Origin: Cheiracanthium punctorium | Taxonomy: Eukaryota; Arthropoda; Arachnida; Araneae; Cheiracanthiidae | Length of the DNA: 64,000 bases | Assembly: GCA_038373885.1 (NCBI GenBank) | Contig: JAWZYV010019444.1 | Coordinates: forward strand, 1-64,000 | Reading direction: 5' to 3' | In this document: piece by piece, positions 44,052 through 55,768 of the stretch | How positions within the stretch are numbered: the stretch's first letter is position 1 | Layout of the letters: the number at the start of each line of letters is the position of its first letter | Program-made: the position numbers and the translations under genes | The notes under the pieces: model-generated | What the model saw: the letters and a program-made list of their open reading frames with translations, nothing else | Database searches by the model: none | What the model was told of the DNA's origin: nothing

Positions 44052-44928
44052 TAACTTTCATTATAAAATGGAGGAGTAATATAGGAGTTTTCTAAGTGGA
44101 AAAATAAGTTTTTTAGGACTCATTGTGAATTTCTCATGTAGAAGTAATTTAGTTTTTCAGGACTCAATGCAAATTTTGCACAATGATTTCTATATGTTTT
44201 TAACATGGGCACCCATTATTGGGAATTCTGAAAAAATTTGATATTAGGGCTTCATTATTTTTCTCTTTCTTCTGATGAATCTTTATCACAAATGGAAAGA
44301 AAATTATTATATGCATCAGAATTTTCTCTAACCCATACTCAATCTCAAAATAAGAATTCAAATGAATTGAATAAAAGAAGAGAAAAGTTTTCTTGTGTAA
44401 TTGGGAAATGAAAAATTCTTTTATAAATGTGTCTAAGTGTTTTTCTAGGTAAGTTTCACAATCGCCTGTCTCACGGCAGCTCAATATAGCAAAGTAGAAC
44501 TATGGCAGGAACATATACTATAATCCTATATTTTAGTTGTAAACTGTAAGAAAACTGCCAACTCACAGGATTAAAAATTTTAAAACTCATCGTAAAAACA
44601 AAATTTTTATAGTTAAAAAGAAAAATAAACCTGGAAATGAGAATTTTGTAAAAATAATATGAAATATACATTCTCCTGATTTCAAAACTTTAGGACAAAC
44701 ATGATAAACAAATCAACAAACATACAGTGGGACAAAAAGCTTTTTTGTTAAGTTGAATTAACAAAAATGCCTTATTTTAATTTAACAATATAATACTAAA
44801 AGCTGCATTTTAAAACAATAATAAAACAGAACAAAACACAAAATATTTATAAATAAATAAAAGCAGGTTTTATTATTTTTTCCACTAATTTTCAAAAAAA
44901 CTGCCAGAAACAGTTTAATTTGTATGAC
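44052..44928. other. AT-rich spacer
   Basis: No gene is supported. Minus-strand frames at 44200-44671 are Phe/Ile/Tyr-rich AT noise. Confidence 0.55.
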
Positions 44929-45197
44929 CACCTATCATGTCACTAAATTTTGTGTTATTTGCTTAAGTTATGATAATGTGATGCAATCTCATCAACATAC
45001 AAAACATCATGCAAATATCAACATATTTTGAATAAATCTTCACAAAATTTCTGAATATCAGAATTTTTAAAAAATTGTATGCATATAGTTTAAGTTGCAT
45101 GTTCACTTATTATGTCATCAAATTATATTTCATGTGCTTCAGTTATTATTATATGATGAGCAAAGAAAAAAATACGTATTTTGAAATGATTTTTGCA

Positions 45198-45228
<31 letters not shown>

Positions 45229-45500
45229 TCAATGCCTCACCAATCATGTCAAAAGGGATCACCAATCACCAATCAGGGATCACCAATCATGTCAAAAAAA
45301 ATTTCATTTCTTTCGCTTTAGTCATTATTACATGAAGCATGAACAAAAATTTACATAGTTTGAAACAATTTTCACAAAATATCAAAATCGAATAAAAATC
45401 ATTAAAAAATTTTTGTCTATAGTTTAAGTTGAGAGACCACCTATCACGTCACAAATTTTCATTTCATTAACTTTAGTTTTTTTTTTTATGTGATGCATGA
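44929..45500 (+). repeat. Tandem repeats of about 150-180 bp
   Basis: ACCACCTATCATGTCA(C)xAAATTTT and variants recur near 44929, 45109, 45281 and 45431. They are followed by TTCATTTC(A/T)xxxGCTTxAGTTATTAT and a CAAAATTTC-type block. A short ATCACCAATC repeat lies at 45236-45292. About four diverged units occur. Confidence 0.7.
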
Positions 45501-45908
45501 ACAAAAAGTTCATGGACAGAATGACAGACAAACAAAGTTTTATTTGACAGTTGTACTGGGTTCCTAGCTTGAAATGGATAGAAATCGCAAAAATTTTGAG
45601 TTTCAAGTAATGTCTATACAATAGTCAAATATCTATTCAAGAAATGTAATTTTTACTTAGCCTGCTTTTATCGATGTAACATCAAATACATAATTCACGA
45701 CCTTTTAGCATTAGCTGACTATAATTTTTTAATGTGTTGCTATATGTAAGCATTAATATTAATCAACAATCTTGGTAGGTCAGAAATGAAGGTAGGAGTT
45801 CTGCTCATGGGCATTTAATACAATAAATACCTCAAGACTCAACAACTTGCAGACAGGGCCTTCCTATTGCACGAGGATGCAACTTAAGGCTTTAATCCAC
45901 AGTAAATC
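45501..45908. other. AT-rich spacer
   Basis: No gene or element end is recognised. Confidence 0.5.
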
Positions 45909-45913
45909 TCATA

Positions 45914-46207
45914 CAGGGTTGCCACTCAATTTCTGAAAAATAATTCCCCGACTTTTCCAGGTTTTCCAGACGATCATGTAATGAAAATCCCGACTATTTT
46001 TTATGTTTATGACATCAACTTTCCATATGTTCTAGAATACTTTTAGTTTCTCAAAGTAAGGTTAAATGTTTGTTTACAAGCACTGATTTTCCAGGTTTTG
46101 GGACAAAATTTGTAATTTTCCCCGACTTCTCCTTGACTTGTTTTGTCAAAACGAAATTCCCCGACTTTACCAGGTTTTCCTGTTTTCCCTGAGCAGTGGC
46201 AACCCTG
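45914..46207. mobile_element. hAT-type MITE, 294 bp
   Basis: The termini CAGGGTTGCCACT and AGTGGCAACCCTG are perfect 13-bp inverted repeats. TCATA flanks both sides (45909-45913, 46208-46212). Internally CCCCGACTTTxCCAGGTTTTCC recurs near both ends. Related CAGGGTTGCCA ends are at 52410-53186. Confidence 0.75.
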
Positions 46208-46212
46208 TCATA

Positions 46213-47367
46213 GCTTTACTACAATGTAAGTCCATCTTATTGACGTTCAGCACATACTTAATTGGCAACTTTCTTTCAGTAGAAGTCTAATTCCGCTAAT
46301 ATTCTTAGATGTTGGACAAATGTGTTTCTCTCTTTTCTTCTTTAACATAATAATATTGCACATACTTCCAGTAAAAGAATCTCATACATTTCTTGACAGA
46401 ATTGAATTTCTCCGACTTTTCAGGTCTGTAGAAATCTTGTTCTGGTAATACATAATTTGCTAAATTTAAGTTAAACCATGGTATATATTTTTTACAAATG
46501 CAATATTTAATTTTTTATAAAAAATTGTTAATATTTATAATGAATTTTTAATTACAATAATTATTTTTAAATGCTCAACTTTTAGAATGAAAAAATTGTA
46601 CTTTTGTAATATTAATCAAGATGCAAAAAAAAAAAAAGTTTTTAAAAAAGGTTTGTCAAGACATATGATATGTCAGATCAGTAATGAGGCAGTAAAAAAT
46701 TCCCCGAAGGAAGTCCAACAAGCTCTAATTTCATGTACCTGAAAAGATATATTAATAACATTTGAAATCTGAGTTTTGAACAGAAATAATTTCATAAATC
46801 AAGATATTTCATAAATAAAAGATTTTGCATGATAATTTAAATGTATAATGATGATAATATTGACTTTTAAAAAATACAATTTACTTTTATTTAAAATCTA
46901 AAACATTTATTTTATTAATAATGTGAATGCACACAAAACAGAACAAACTTGTACATAAGAATCTGTTCTTACTTTATGTATAATACAGGGATGCAGAATA
47001 TGTCTGAACACACAAACAAGGAAATATGCTGGTTTTGGGAAAATTTTGGAGAAAACATTCTGCACCCGTGGTTTAATCAAATTATTTAATTTTTCATGAC
47101 AACAAAGTAAAGTATGTTTCAATAAAATGACAAATCGAAATGGGTACAAGAATTAAAGCATACATAAATGCTTTAAAATTATGGTGTTTATCACCCCAGA
47201 ATTCCCACACATTCATCATTATTCAGAACTTTTAAGATAATTAAAAACACATATACCTGACTTTTACACAATGGTATTCCAGGATATTTTTTGCTATTTA
47301 TACACAACAAACAAAAATGCTAGGAAAATCATTCCTACATACACACATACAAATAACAGCAACTAAC
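46213..47367. other. AT-rich sequence, candidate 3' side of the p53-family gene
   Basis: If 47368-47452 is a p53-family exon, any terminal exon would lie here or further left on the minus strand. I could not identify one. The 80-codon minus-strand frame at 46907-47149 has no motif. Confidence 0.4.
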
Positions 47368-47452
47368 CTGAATTAATTCTGGAAGAATACGCACTTGCTT
47401 CATACAAATTCTTCATATGTTTCAGGAATAGATACAGTTCAAGATCTTTTAC
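47368..47452 (-). CDS. Candidate p53-family tetramerisation-domain exon
   Basis: On the minus strand TCTTATAATTTAG precedes the exon (acceptor, AG at 47453-47454) and GTTAGT follows it (donor, 47362-47367). The 85-base exon opens in phase 0 and reads VKDLELYLFLKHMKNLYEAS then AYSSRINS. It can be aligned to the start of the human TP53 exon beginning IRGRERFEMFRELNEALEL, which I recall also begins in phase 0. Conservative matches are V/I, K/R, E/E, Y/F, L/F, K/R, M/L and a later E/E. Identity is low. The strand and the position downstream of 57339-57466 fit one gene. It may instead belong to another gene. Confidence 0.45.
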
Positions 47453-48229
47453 CTAAATTATAAGACCAACCTCTTTAAATTCATTATTTCAAACACTGCA
47501 ATTTACACTCAATTATTATCAATTATTGTAAGTAAAAACAAAATTTTATTTTAGTGCTGATTTATGTATTTTCTTTATAAACTTTAAAATATTATTCTTC
47601 AGTCCTGTGTACAATGGAGAACTTGCACAGAAGAATGCCCTGGGAATTGTTATTCACATAATGCATGTGCATTGTGCAATGGCATATCAACGTACTTTAC
47701 ATAAGCTCACCACTGAAATTTAGTTTTAGAAAATTTTTTTAAAAATTCTTGGCTGACACACAGAAATATGCAGCACAATATACTTATGTATTTTATACTT
47801 TTCTTAAATCTAAATGAAATTATGAGAAGAAAGTTCCCAAATTTTATATCAGGAATACCCTGGAGAATGGAAAAGCTTAATTTGAATGGATTTTTTTTTT
47901 TTTTTTTGTGGCACAAATAAAAAACACACGAAAAGCAACAATGCACTTTTATTTTAATCTTTGCTATGCATCAGCGTAACAAGGATTATTAACATTCCAT
48001 GTGATCCTCCAGCTTGCTGCTCCATTTTTTCTAAAGGCTTATTTCCAGTTCCAGTGACTTCATGTAGTAAAGTAATACTAAGCAACACCACAGAACAACA
48101 AGAGTGGAAAAAAAGAAAAAAAGCCACAGCTCTCTTTTATGATATTACATTACCAGTTTATCTTTTTTAGGTGAACACCTCAAGTCATTTAAAAGAATTA
48201 AAACTAGTGAAAACAATGTCTCTTTACCC
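47453..48229. other. Intronic-like AT-rich sequence
   Basis: No second p53-type exon was recognised. A minus-strand acceptor-like TATTTCTGTGTGTCAG ends near 47750 and a donor-like GTGAGC is near 47710, but the enclosed 42 bases do not give an open frame in the needed phase. Confidence 0.4.
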
Positions 48230-48440
48230 TCTCAAGCTTGGTTACAGTCAAGGTGACTGATAAAGTTCTGGCCCTCCCCCAAATCTCGGTCCACCAGGTT
48301 GTTGGCCTTCTATTTTTGTTCTTAGCTTGCTACCCAGGTCAGATTGCCCCCCTCTGTTTGCAACACCGCAGCCACAATGGGCTTTTTACAGTGCAAACAG
48401 TTTTATGTAGACCTACTATATGTTCAGCGGATTACTGATA
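48230..48440 (-). other. GC-richer block with short open frame
   Basis: The minus strand reads DLGSKLRTKIEGQQPGG then PRFGGGPELYQSP and a stop. A donor-like AGG|GTAAAG follows near 48230. The plus strand is also open (66 codons). It lies between the two p53-like exons and could be an alternative terminal exon or an unrecognised repeat. No protein match was made. Confidence 0.2.
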
Positions 48441-48539
48441 TAATTATCAGTATTGTAGAATGATTAAATCAAGGACAATTATTTTAAAACCAAATTAGTA
48501 ACATTATTCTAACATATTACATACATTGTCAAAAATAAA

Positions 48540-50805
48540 TCCTAACTAATATTATAAACGCGAAAGTGAGTTTGTTTGTTTGTTTATTTATGACGCTTTC
48601 ATGCCTAAACCGCTGAATCGATTAGGATGCATTTTGGTTTAGATATAGAGGGGACCCTGGAGTTGGTTATAGGCTAATTAGAATTTTAGATTTTTAATTA
48701 CTTTTTTAATTATTAATTAAAAACCGTTTTTACGTTGCCATGCTTGGCGAGTTTCGCCCGTATCAATCAAATGATTCATGTTTTGAGCTACCAAGAATGC
48801 TATTGCTTCAATAAAGAAGCGCGTGCGTGCATCTGAAAAACATTAAATTCCACGGAAATTATGCCAGTTTTATGCCAAATCTATCTATCAATAATAATAA
48901 AAATGAATGTTCTCCAGACAAATCTACAGAAAGCAGAGCTTTGAAAATTTGAGCATAGAAGCCCATGACTGTGCACCTGAGACTCAGAATGTTGAAATTT
49001 TAAATACTTTTCTAATTATTAATTAAAAACCGTTTTATCGCCTGCACAAAATGATTTATGCTTTTGAAATAAAGCTGAAATTCTATTTTCAGATAAACAT
49101 GCATTTGAAAAACATGAAATTTTATGGAAATTATGTTGATTTTACGCCAAATTAAAAAGCATTAGAAAGAAAAGTCCAAATGTGTTTCTTAAACTTCATA
49201 AATTTCCAAATCCTACCAATAATATAAAAACTCCGCTGTTCAAGCCTCGTCAGGGGGAGATCCCCCTGAACCCCCCTTTTTTAGTTTTATTATTGCCACA
49301 TTAAAACTATATTAATTAACTTGGCATTTTATCGCTCATCTTTCGCGTATTTCGCCTGGTAACCCTGTGTTGAAATTTTTAGGAATGTAACCTATTTATA
49401 GAAAAATACATGTGGTGCATATTCTACAGCTTACGAAATATTGTAACAATAGATTAAAGCTGTTGTGAACTAATAATATTTGAATATATGTAAAAAATAC
49501 ATGTGGAGTATATTCTACAGCTTACGAAATAGTGTAACAATATCAAGACTAAAGATTGCTTTAATCTCGATATTAAAGCTGTTGTGAACTAATAGTATTT
49601 AAATACATGTAAAATTATGTCGCTTTTTTATGTCGCTTTATTATGTCGCATTTTTGGGACACATTTTTCAATAAGGGTATTGACAGATAAAATGACATAG
49701 TCATTAAAAAATGTGTACGTTTGTGTGTTTAGATGTTTTTGACTGAATCACACACAAATTGCTGAACGGATTTGGAAAAATTCGTAATGAAGATAGCTTA
49801 TGCCCTGGATTAAAATACAGGCAACCTTTCAAGCATATAGCATAAATAATTCTTTTACAAAAACATTCAAAATAATTCTAATGTATTGCGCTCTATGGAA
49901 TTATAGCTACTAAACCGAATTTAAAACTTAGTTACACTATTCCTGTGTATTATTGTTTGTTTCTTTGTGGATTAAGACTGATTGACTGCACTAGGGTCCT
50001 AGACCTATATGGGTTATTCCTCTGTGGGGAACTTTCTAAGGGATCCTAGCCCGTATTTATGCGAGGTTTTGAAGAAAACCGCGAAAATCTGCGAGCGGCT
50101 AGGTCGACAGGCTCAACCAGAGGTTGAACCTGGCACTTCCAGCCTTCCAGTTTTGAGAGTAGCACTTCTTAGACACTGGTGGGACCCTGAGTGTTAAAGG
50201 CTACCTTTTATACATATATCACAAATTGTTCTTTTAAAGGGATACTCAAAAGAATTACATTACACTCTATGTGTATCTCTGTAAGTACTGAACCGATTCC
50301 AAAACTTTTTTCACTGTTAGTAAGCTACACTATTCTTGAGTATTATAGGCTAAAATTCATACATGTAGTGCATATAGTTCCTTTACAGGAACACTCAAAA
50401 TAATTCTAATACATAACGCTCTCTGGGTATCTCTGTAACTATAGAACCGATTCTGAAACTTTTTCGCTAAGAAAAAGCTGCACTATTCCTGATTAGCGTA
50501 GGCTAAAATTCATGCTGTAGCATAAATATTTCTTTCACAAGAACAACAAAAACAGATAGTAAATACTGTCGTAAATGTATTCGCCAAATGCCTGAAAAAA
50601 GTCTAAATTTAGTAACTCTGCTTACTCTCTTATTTTAAATGAAGTATACTACCACGCATTATACTTCATATAAAATAAGTAAAAAGCAAATAATATTTAA
50701 ATGCAATTTCTTTTGTCGCAAACATATGTGTTATTCACAGATGCTTCATTTCTTTTGGGACCTAACTCTAAAGCCAACGCGGACGAAGTTGCGGGTAGCA
50801 GCTAG
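48540..50805 (+). mobile_element. Non-autonomous Helitron, complete copy 2
   Basis: It starts TCCTAACTAATATTATAAAC after an A and ends GTAGCAGCTAG before a T. This is the A|TC...CTAG|T arrangement of Helitrons, with no inverted repeats or duplication. A GC-rich subterminal stretch, CGCGGACGAAGTTGCGGG, lies just before the end where a hairpin is expected. Tandem units of about 150-170 bases lie at 49800-50560. No Rep/helicase frame is present. It provides empty sites for insertions in copy 1 at 49167-49174 and 50625-50632. It sits in the putative p53-family intron. Confidence 0.85.
49955..50186 (-). mobile_element. SINE family A inside Helitron copy 2
   Basis: It contains GTGGATTAAGACTGATTGAC at the tail side, GGGATCCTAGCCCGTATTTA, GAGCGGCTAGGTCGACAGGC, and the head CTTCCAGTTTTGAGAGTAGC with CTTAGACACTGG. 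The flanks CCTGTGTATTA and CCTGAGTGTTA may be an aged duplication (11 bp, two mismatches). The same SINE is at the same Helitron position in copy 1. Confidence 0.8.
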
Positions 50806-51199
50806 TAAATAAATAAAAATAACAGATGGAAGGAGGCCATGTTATTTGCCCAGAGAAGATAGTTAAAAGTCTTGCTATTGCTTCTGCAATACAGGGATGG
50901 TTGGGCACAATAAACTTAGAAGTTTCACAAATAACTCCTTTATTTACAACTGTTGCTATCTAGCTGTGATAAACAGAAACCGATGGTGGAAATCCTTGCT
51001 GTGAATAATAACTTCTAGCGCACACATAACAAAGACTACTATGATATAATCCAATTGAGCGTATATTGACAACTTTATAAGAATTTTTAAATATTGTTAT
51101 CTAGTTTTCTTTGAATAATAGAAATAATCAAATGTGTGTCATTAAACCTTATTAATCTCTTCCGGATCAACGCCTTCAGAAAGAAGAGTATAAGAGATG
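50806..51199. other. AT-rich intronic-like spacer
   Basis: No gene or repeat end was recognised. Confidence 0.5.
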
Positions 51200-51207
51200 C
51201 ATATGTG

Positions 51208-51341
51208 CAGGGCCGTGCAGGCAGGGGGAGGGGGACCAAAAAGTGAAAAAGGCTTCATTACTATTGTTTTCTTAACAAAATTTTGAATTTCGGGAGGGGA
51301 CCGGACCCCTTTTCTCCCTCCCCCCTCTGGGTACAGCCTTG
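51208..51341. mobile_element. 134-bp MITE, CAGGGCCGTGC type
   Basis: The left end CAGGGCCGTGC and right end GTACAGCCTTG are imperfect inverted repeats, each with G- or C-rich inner flanks. CATATGTG at 51200-51207 and 51342-51349 is an exact 8-bp duplication. No coding capacity. Confidence 0.85.
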
Positions 51342-51349
51342 CATATGTG

Positions 51350-51783
51350 CATTGTTCATCTCAAACGAATTAAGGGTGTAGTTCGAAAAAATAAAATCTC
51401 CCTCACGGTCAAGTACACAAATCAGAATAAGCTAATTGCAACAGGGGCTCAAAAAAATAAAGGATGATTCTTTCTAAGTTGTATTACACACCGCAATAAA
51501 TGAAACAACGGTGCATTTTATAAAGTTTTCAGAAAAAATTATCGTCATGGAATTGCATGGCAGAAAAGTTTCGAAAAGTGGCATATCCTGCTAGATTTTT
51601 GATTTTTTAAGAATTTTTTCTGAAAGTTTTGCTACTTATACTGGTTTATTGTTTATTACAGTGAATAATAAACTTGTAAAGAGACTATAAATTTTGAAGT
51701 GCATTACGTAATTAGTTCACTTGTGTACCAAAATCACATGATTTTTTCGAACTACACTGTTAATACTCAGCTCATTATTTTAA
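51350..51783. other. AT-rich intronic-like spacer
   Basis: No gene or element end recognised. Confidence 0.5.
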
Positions 51784-51843
51784 CTAATACATACCCTCCA
51801 ACATTGGCCTTCACCTCATCAGTAGCACTTACGCGATATCGCC

Positions 51844-51866
51844 GGGGGGGGGGGGGGGGGGGGGGG
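51844..51866 (+). repeat. G23 homopolymer
   Basis: A run of 23 G, the longest G-run noticed in the window. It is capable of G-quadruplex formation and a likely site of sequencing length error. Confidence 0.8.
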
Positions 51867-52013
51867 TGTTAGGGGAGTCATAACCCCCCCCTCATGAGGA
51901 ATTTTTTGCCATACAAAATGTATATTCTTCACTCCCTTGTCACAAACACCTATACATACATATGAGTTGAAGTAGTCATAACCCCCCCCCCTGTTTTTTA
52001 GAGGTTCTCAACA

Positions 52014-53319
52014 CTGGGTGTCTACCAAATTTCTGAAAGTCAATTTTCTGACTTTTGGGAGGTCCCGGGAAAAAAACTCCTGACCAATGCATTTTACTTA
52101 GGGAAATTGCACAATGCTTGTCTTTATATTTGCATATTTTGTACAACTTCTTTAAATCAATTTTGACTAAAGTATACAGGATTAAGCTTTCATCAATTGA
52201 GAAACAGAAGTAGTTGCACTTTCTGATAGAATTAACTAACTGTTCTTGGAAATACAGTCCTAATATATAAGTTACCAAGTAAGCTAATTTGTCTTTTACC
52301 CTCACGTCACGATTGATGAGTCCCCCATTTTCTCCTCCTTATACAAATGCATCGCTTGATGCTTTCGCGGTCTGAAAAATGCGTCGCAGTTGCCTTCGGT
52401 TTCCAGTCTCAGGGTTGCCAGATCAAAATTCCTGAAAATAGCCAAACGGCTTCTTAAAATTAGCCAAAAATAGCCACTTTGATTACAGCGCCATCTTTCG
52501 AATTTTCGAGAAAACTTTTAAAAAGTTTAGAATGTAGCATAGATGTTCTTCGCAAGCGCATTTCTGTGGTTAAATTAATAACAATAATAATAAAGATTAC
52601 TAGATTAGATCGCAAAAATAAAGAGTTATTACTTAGAAAATTTTTAGCGCTAGAAACAAGCAAGAACCATGCACAAGGGCCCAAGACAATATGCACTATA
52701 CAGTATACTTTCAACGCATGAGACCAGAATGATAAATCAGGTAGAATGCATCGATTAGGAGACACTTTCCTTATGCAAGAGCGGAATGATAAATCGAATT
52801 GAATGCATTGATTAGGAAGCACTTTACAGCGTTTGAGAGAACTTCACCCCCCCGGAAGAAAATCGAAATAATTATTCTTGTGAGTGCTAAATTTACTCTC
52901 GTAATTAACTGAATAACAAATTACATTTTTACATTCTCAGAAGTTATTAACATTTATTAAATGATGCATTTTTATGAAGAGCATATATTCGCCAACAATC
53001 ACAGAATCCAGCTATAATTAGCCAAAAAACAAGTGGCTAAAATTTTGTTTTTCTTTTTAGCCAGCAGCCTCAGAATTTAGCCATAATTAGCCAAAAAACG
53101 AGTGGCTAAACGAAAAATTTTCTTTTTAGCCAGCAGCTTCTAAAATTAGCCAAAATGGCTAAAATTAGCCACATCTGGCAACCCTGTCCAGTCTGACAAT
53201 TAGAGAGAAAGTGTAGAAAAAACAAAGACATGAAAAAAATTGATTCTTTGGTGAATTTTCCGGACCCATTTTCCGATTTCCCGGCTTTTACCAGACTTTC
53301 AAGAGCAGTAGACACCCTG
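52014..53319. mobile_element. Middle TIR element of the nest
   Basis: The left end CTGGGTGTCTAC and the right end reverse-complemented, CAGGGTGTCTAC, match at 11 of 12 bases. Subterminal CTGAAAGTC/CTTGAAAGTC and CGGGAAA words agree. CAACA flanks both sides (52009-52013, 53320-53324). Its left part on the minus strand has a 109-codon frame (51976-52305) of uncertain meaning. It contains the inner element. Confidence 0.65.
52410..53186. mobile_element. Inner hAT element of the nest, 777 bp
   Basis: The ends CAGGGTTGCCAGAT and ATCTGGCAACCCTG are perfect 14-bp inverted repeats. TCCAGTCT at 52402-52409 and 53187-53194 is an exact 8-bp duplication. Near the right end, TTAGCCAAAAAACxAGTGGCTAAA and TTTTTAGCCAGCAGC are repeated (52995-53160). 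Similar AGCCAAAAATAGCC words lie near the left end. No transposase is present. The youngest of the three by end preservation. Confidence 0.92.
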
Positions 53320-53832
53320 CAACATCATTATTAGAGGTTTTTTTAAAATATCAGTAGTACTATCACGTTTTAAAAAACGATCCATGTGAACAAAGAAAAC
53401 AACGTGTGCTGCACTTTCCTTCCACAAAAGAGCTAAGCTTACATCCAAACACAGGACGGAGCAAGATAGGGTGGCGGGAAATGCGAGAGGAGACGTGACG
53501 TAACAAGAGAAGGAGCAGCTAACGGCATCTCCCCCCCCTCCCACGCACACCACACTTTCGCTGACACAAGTTCGCTCACGGCTGCCGGCGCCGAGGCCGA
53601 GGGAGAATGTTGAATTCCCTTCTTTCACGATCGGCGCCCACACACAGGAGTGTTGACTCACAACAAAGCAGCTAGGGTTGCAAACCTCACCTCCGTGCAG
53701 GCATAATGCCCTAAAAAAAGTAAACATTCGCTCAATTCCGTAGGTTTTTCGTACCATCCGTAGCTCCGTAGTTCATGCTACTTATCCATATAAACTATGG
53801 ATAATCCGTAGCAGTTGGAGGGTATGCTAATA

Positions 53833-55725
53833 GATTTATTAAATTATTCCAGATTTTTTAACAAAAGAACATGACTGATAATTTGTCATAGCTTACCACG
53901 TCAAACCACATTGTAGAACTCAACAAAGGAAAATATTGCAGAATTTAATAATTGGTAGATATATATTTTTTGTAGCACATATCCAACAGACAAAAATGCA
54001 TTTGATAATAGTTTTTTAACTAGATTACTAAACGTGAATGTAACAAAAATCACAATGATTTGGATGAGAATTTAGTAAAAAGAACTGACCCTACAGCTGC
54101 ACTCAGTTTAGTACATTTTTTTTACAATTTTTTTTTCAAAAAGGGCTGATTTCCTTTCGATTCACTAGGTTGCCAAAACCCACTAATCAAGACCTTAGCC
54201 ATGATTGATAACCTACTACTATTACTCTGTTTTAAAGTTACAAGTGTTTTCATTATTTTCTGTTATTCAAAAAGGGCTCAGAAAATTCAGCAAGAGACCC
54301 TTTCTATAAAAGATAAAAAAAGAATCTACTTTGGTTGTGTTGTCAACTTAATTTTTACATTGTGTACATAAGTAATCTTCTTTCATGACAGTTAAAATTT
54401 TTTAGAATGTGAATTTGTTTTAAAACTGATCTATATTTTGACAAACATGATGACTAGCCTTTGATTATTCATGAAATTCTAATGCTGTATGCAAAATGCT
54501 ACATATCTATATATATTAAAAAAAAAAAAAAAAATACTCAAAGCAATGCAATCTAAAATACAACACAATGCAGGTCTGTTTATGCATTAGGTATTACTGA
54601 CAATTTTTTTTTTCACTTCAGAAACTGAAAAGTATTCAAAATTAATAGCTAAAAAACAACTTACTACTATTGAATACTTGGGAGGACAAGGAGATATGGA
54701 AGGTTCTACGAAGAGAAAAGTTACATTTTAATTTTAAAAACATTCTTATATCTTATGTAACAAATTATAAAAACATGCATAAAAAAAGTATTATCCAGTT
54801 TACATGTTTTCTATTGCAACATACTGATGTCTTATTTTAAATTTTTTCTAATGTAACACTTACTCAAAAATAGTTTTATGACATACTTAACAGGAGCCAT
54901 TAGCTAACACTTAGAACATTCAAAATAGGGCTAATATCTATGTCAGATACAGTTTTACAAAATGAAATTAGTCATAAAAAACACATGATATGGTTCTCAT
55001 TGTGCTCATCATTATGGTTCAACTCATTGTGCATTTAGTAAGTCAAAATTGTTAAATTTTAGATTTAATAAATTTTATTACCATTCTTCTAAATAACACT
55101 AATGTAAATCCTGACTTTTGGGTTGCAGAAAAAAAATTCAATACAATATCTTTCAAACTTTATACATGACACATGATCTGTCAAAGCGGCAACTGGCACT
55201 ATTCTGAGAAAAAGTAAAAAATTAGCTTGATGCACTGGCAGCCTAATCAGATAAATTAGTTTTTTTTTTTTTTTCATGTGGAATTTATCTTCTGCCAAGA
55301 TGCTGGGAAACACAGTAATGTCTACAAATGTACAATATTTGATTGATGCATTAAAAGAAATATTTTTTACTTCCTTGTATGAAGTTAAGGACCCATGTTG
55401 ACCAATCTTGAATCCATTTTGACTAGTTTTGGCGTAACATCTGCACATATGTACAGTGTTTTCACTAGAGTGCAAGAATCTTGCATTTTTTTCTTTTTCT
55501 CGCATTAAAAAAGTATTATAGTGAGAAATTTGCACACGCTACGAATTGGTTTAATTCTGTGCAAAATTCTTGCATTGCGAAAGATTTTGACAATTTTTCA
55601 AAAAAAAAAGTGGTGCATGCTCCCATTTCTCATAAAGTTCTTATATATCCACAAAATTCTTGCAGTTTCATTTTTATTGCACGTAACCAGGCCTGACTTC
55701 CAGACTTGGAGGTTCAGTTACATGC

Positions 55726-55768
<43 letters not shown>

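Larger units (their letters stand above)
51790..53826. mobile_element. Outer TIR element of a three-level nest
   Basis: The ends CATACCCTCCAAC and (reverse-complemented) CATACCCTCCAAC are identical over 13 bases. CTAATA flanks both sides (51784-51789, 53827-53832). It holds a G-run, GTCATAACCCCCCC repeats, a GC-rich segment (53390-53700) open on the minus strand for 152 codons, and the nested elements below. The 6-bp duplication leaves the superfamily open; hAT is possible. Confidence 0.75.

Noticed and set aside
52460..52822. 120-codon minus-strand frame
   Set aside because: It lies within the inner hAT element that has no transposase motifs; frame is not conserved with anything recognised.
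53299..53757. 152-codon minus-strand open frame, the longest in the window
   Set aside because: It crosses the right boundary of the middle nested element and the GC-rich arm of the outer one; no domain, and the composition explains the length.
55089..55535. 148-codon minus-strand frame considered as a p53 downstream exon
   Set aside because: No tetramerisation or other p53 signature, homopolymer Lys run, and no matching splice phase.
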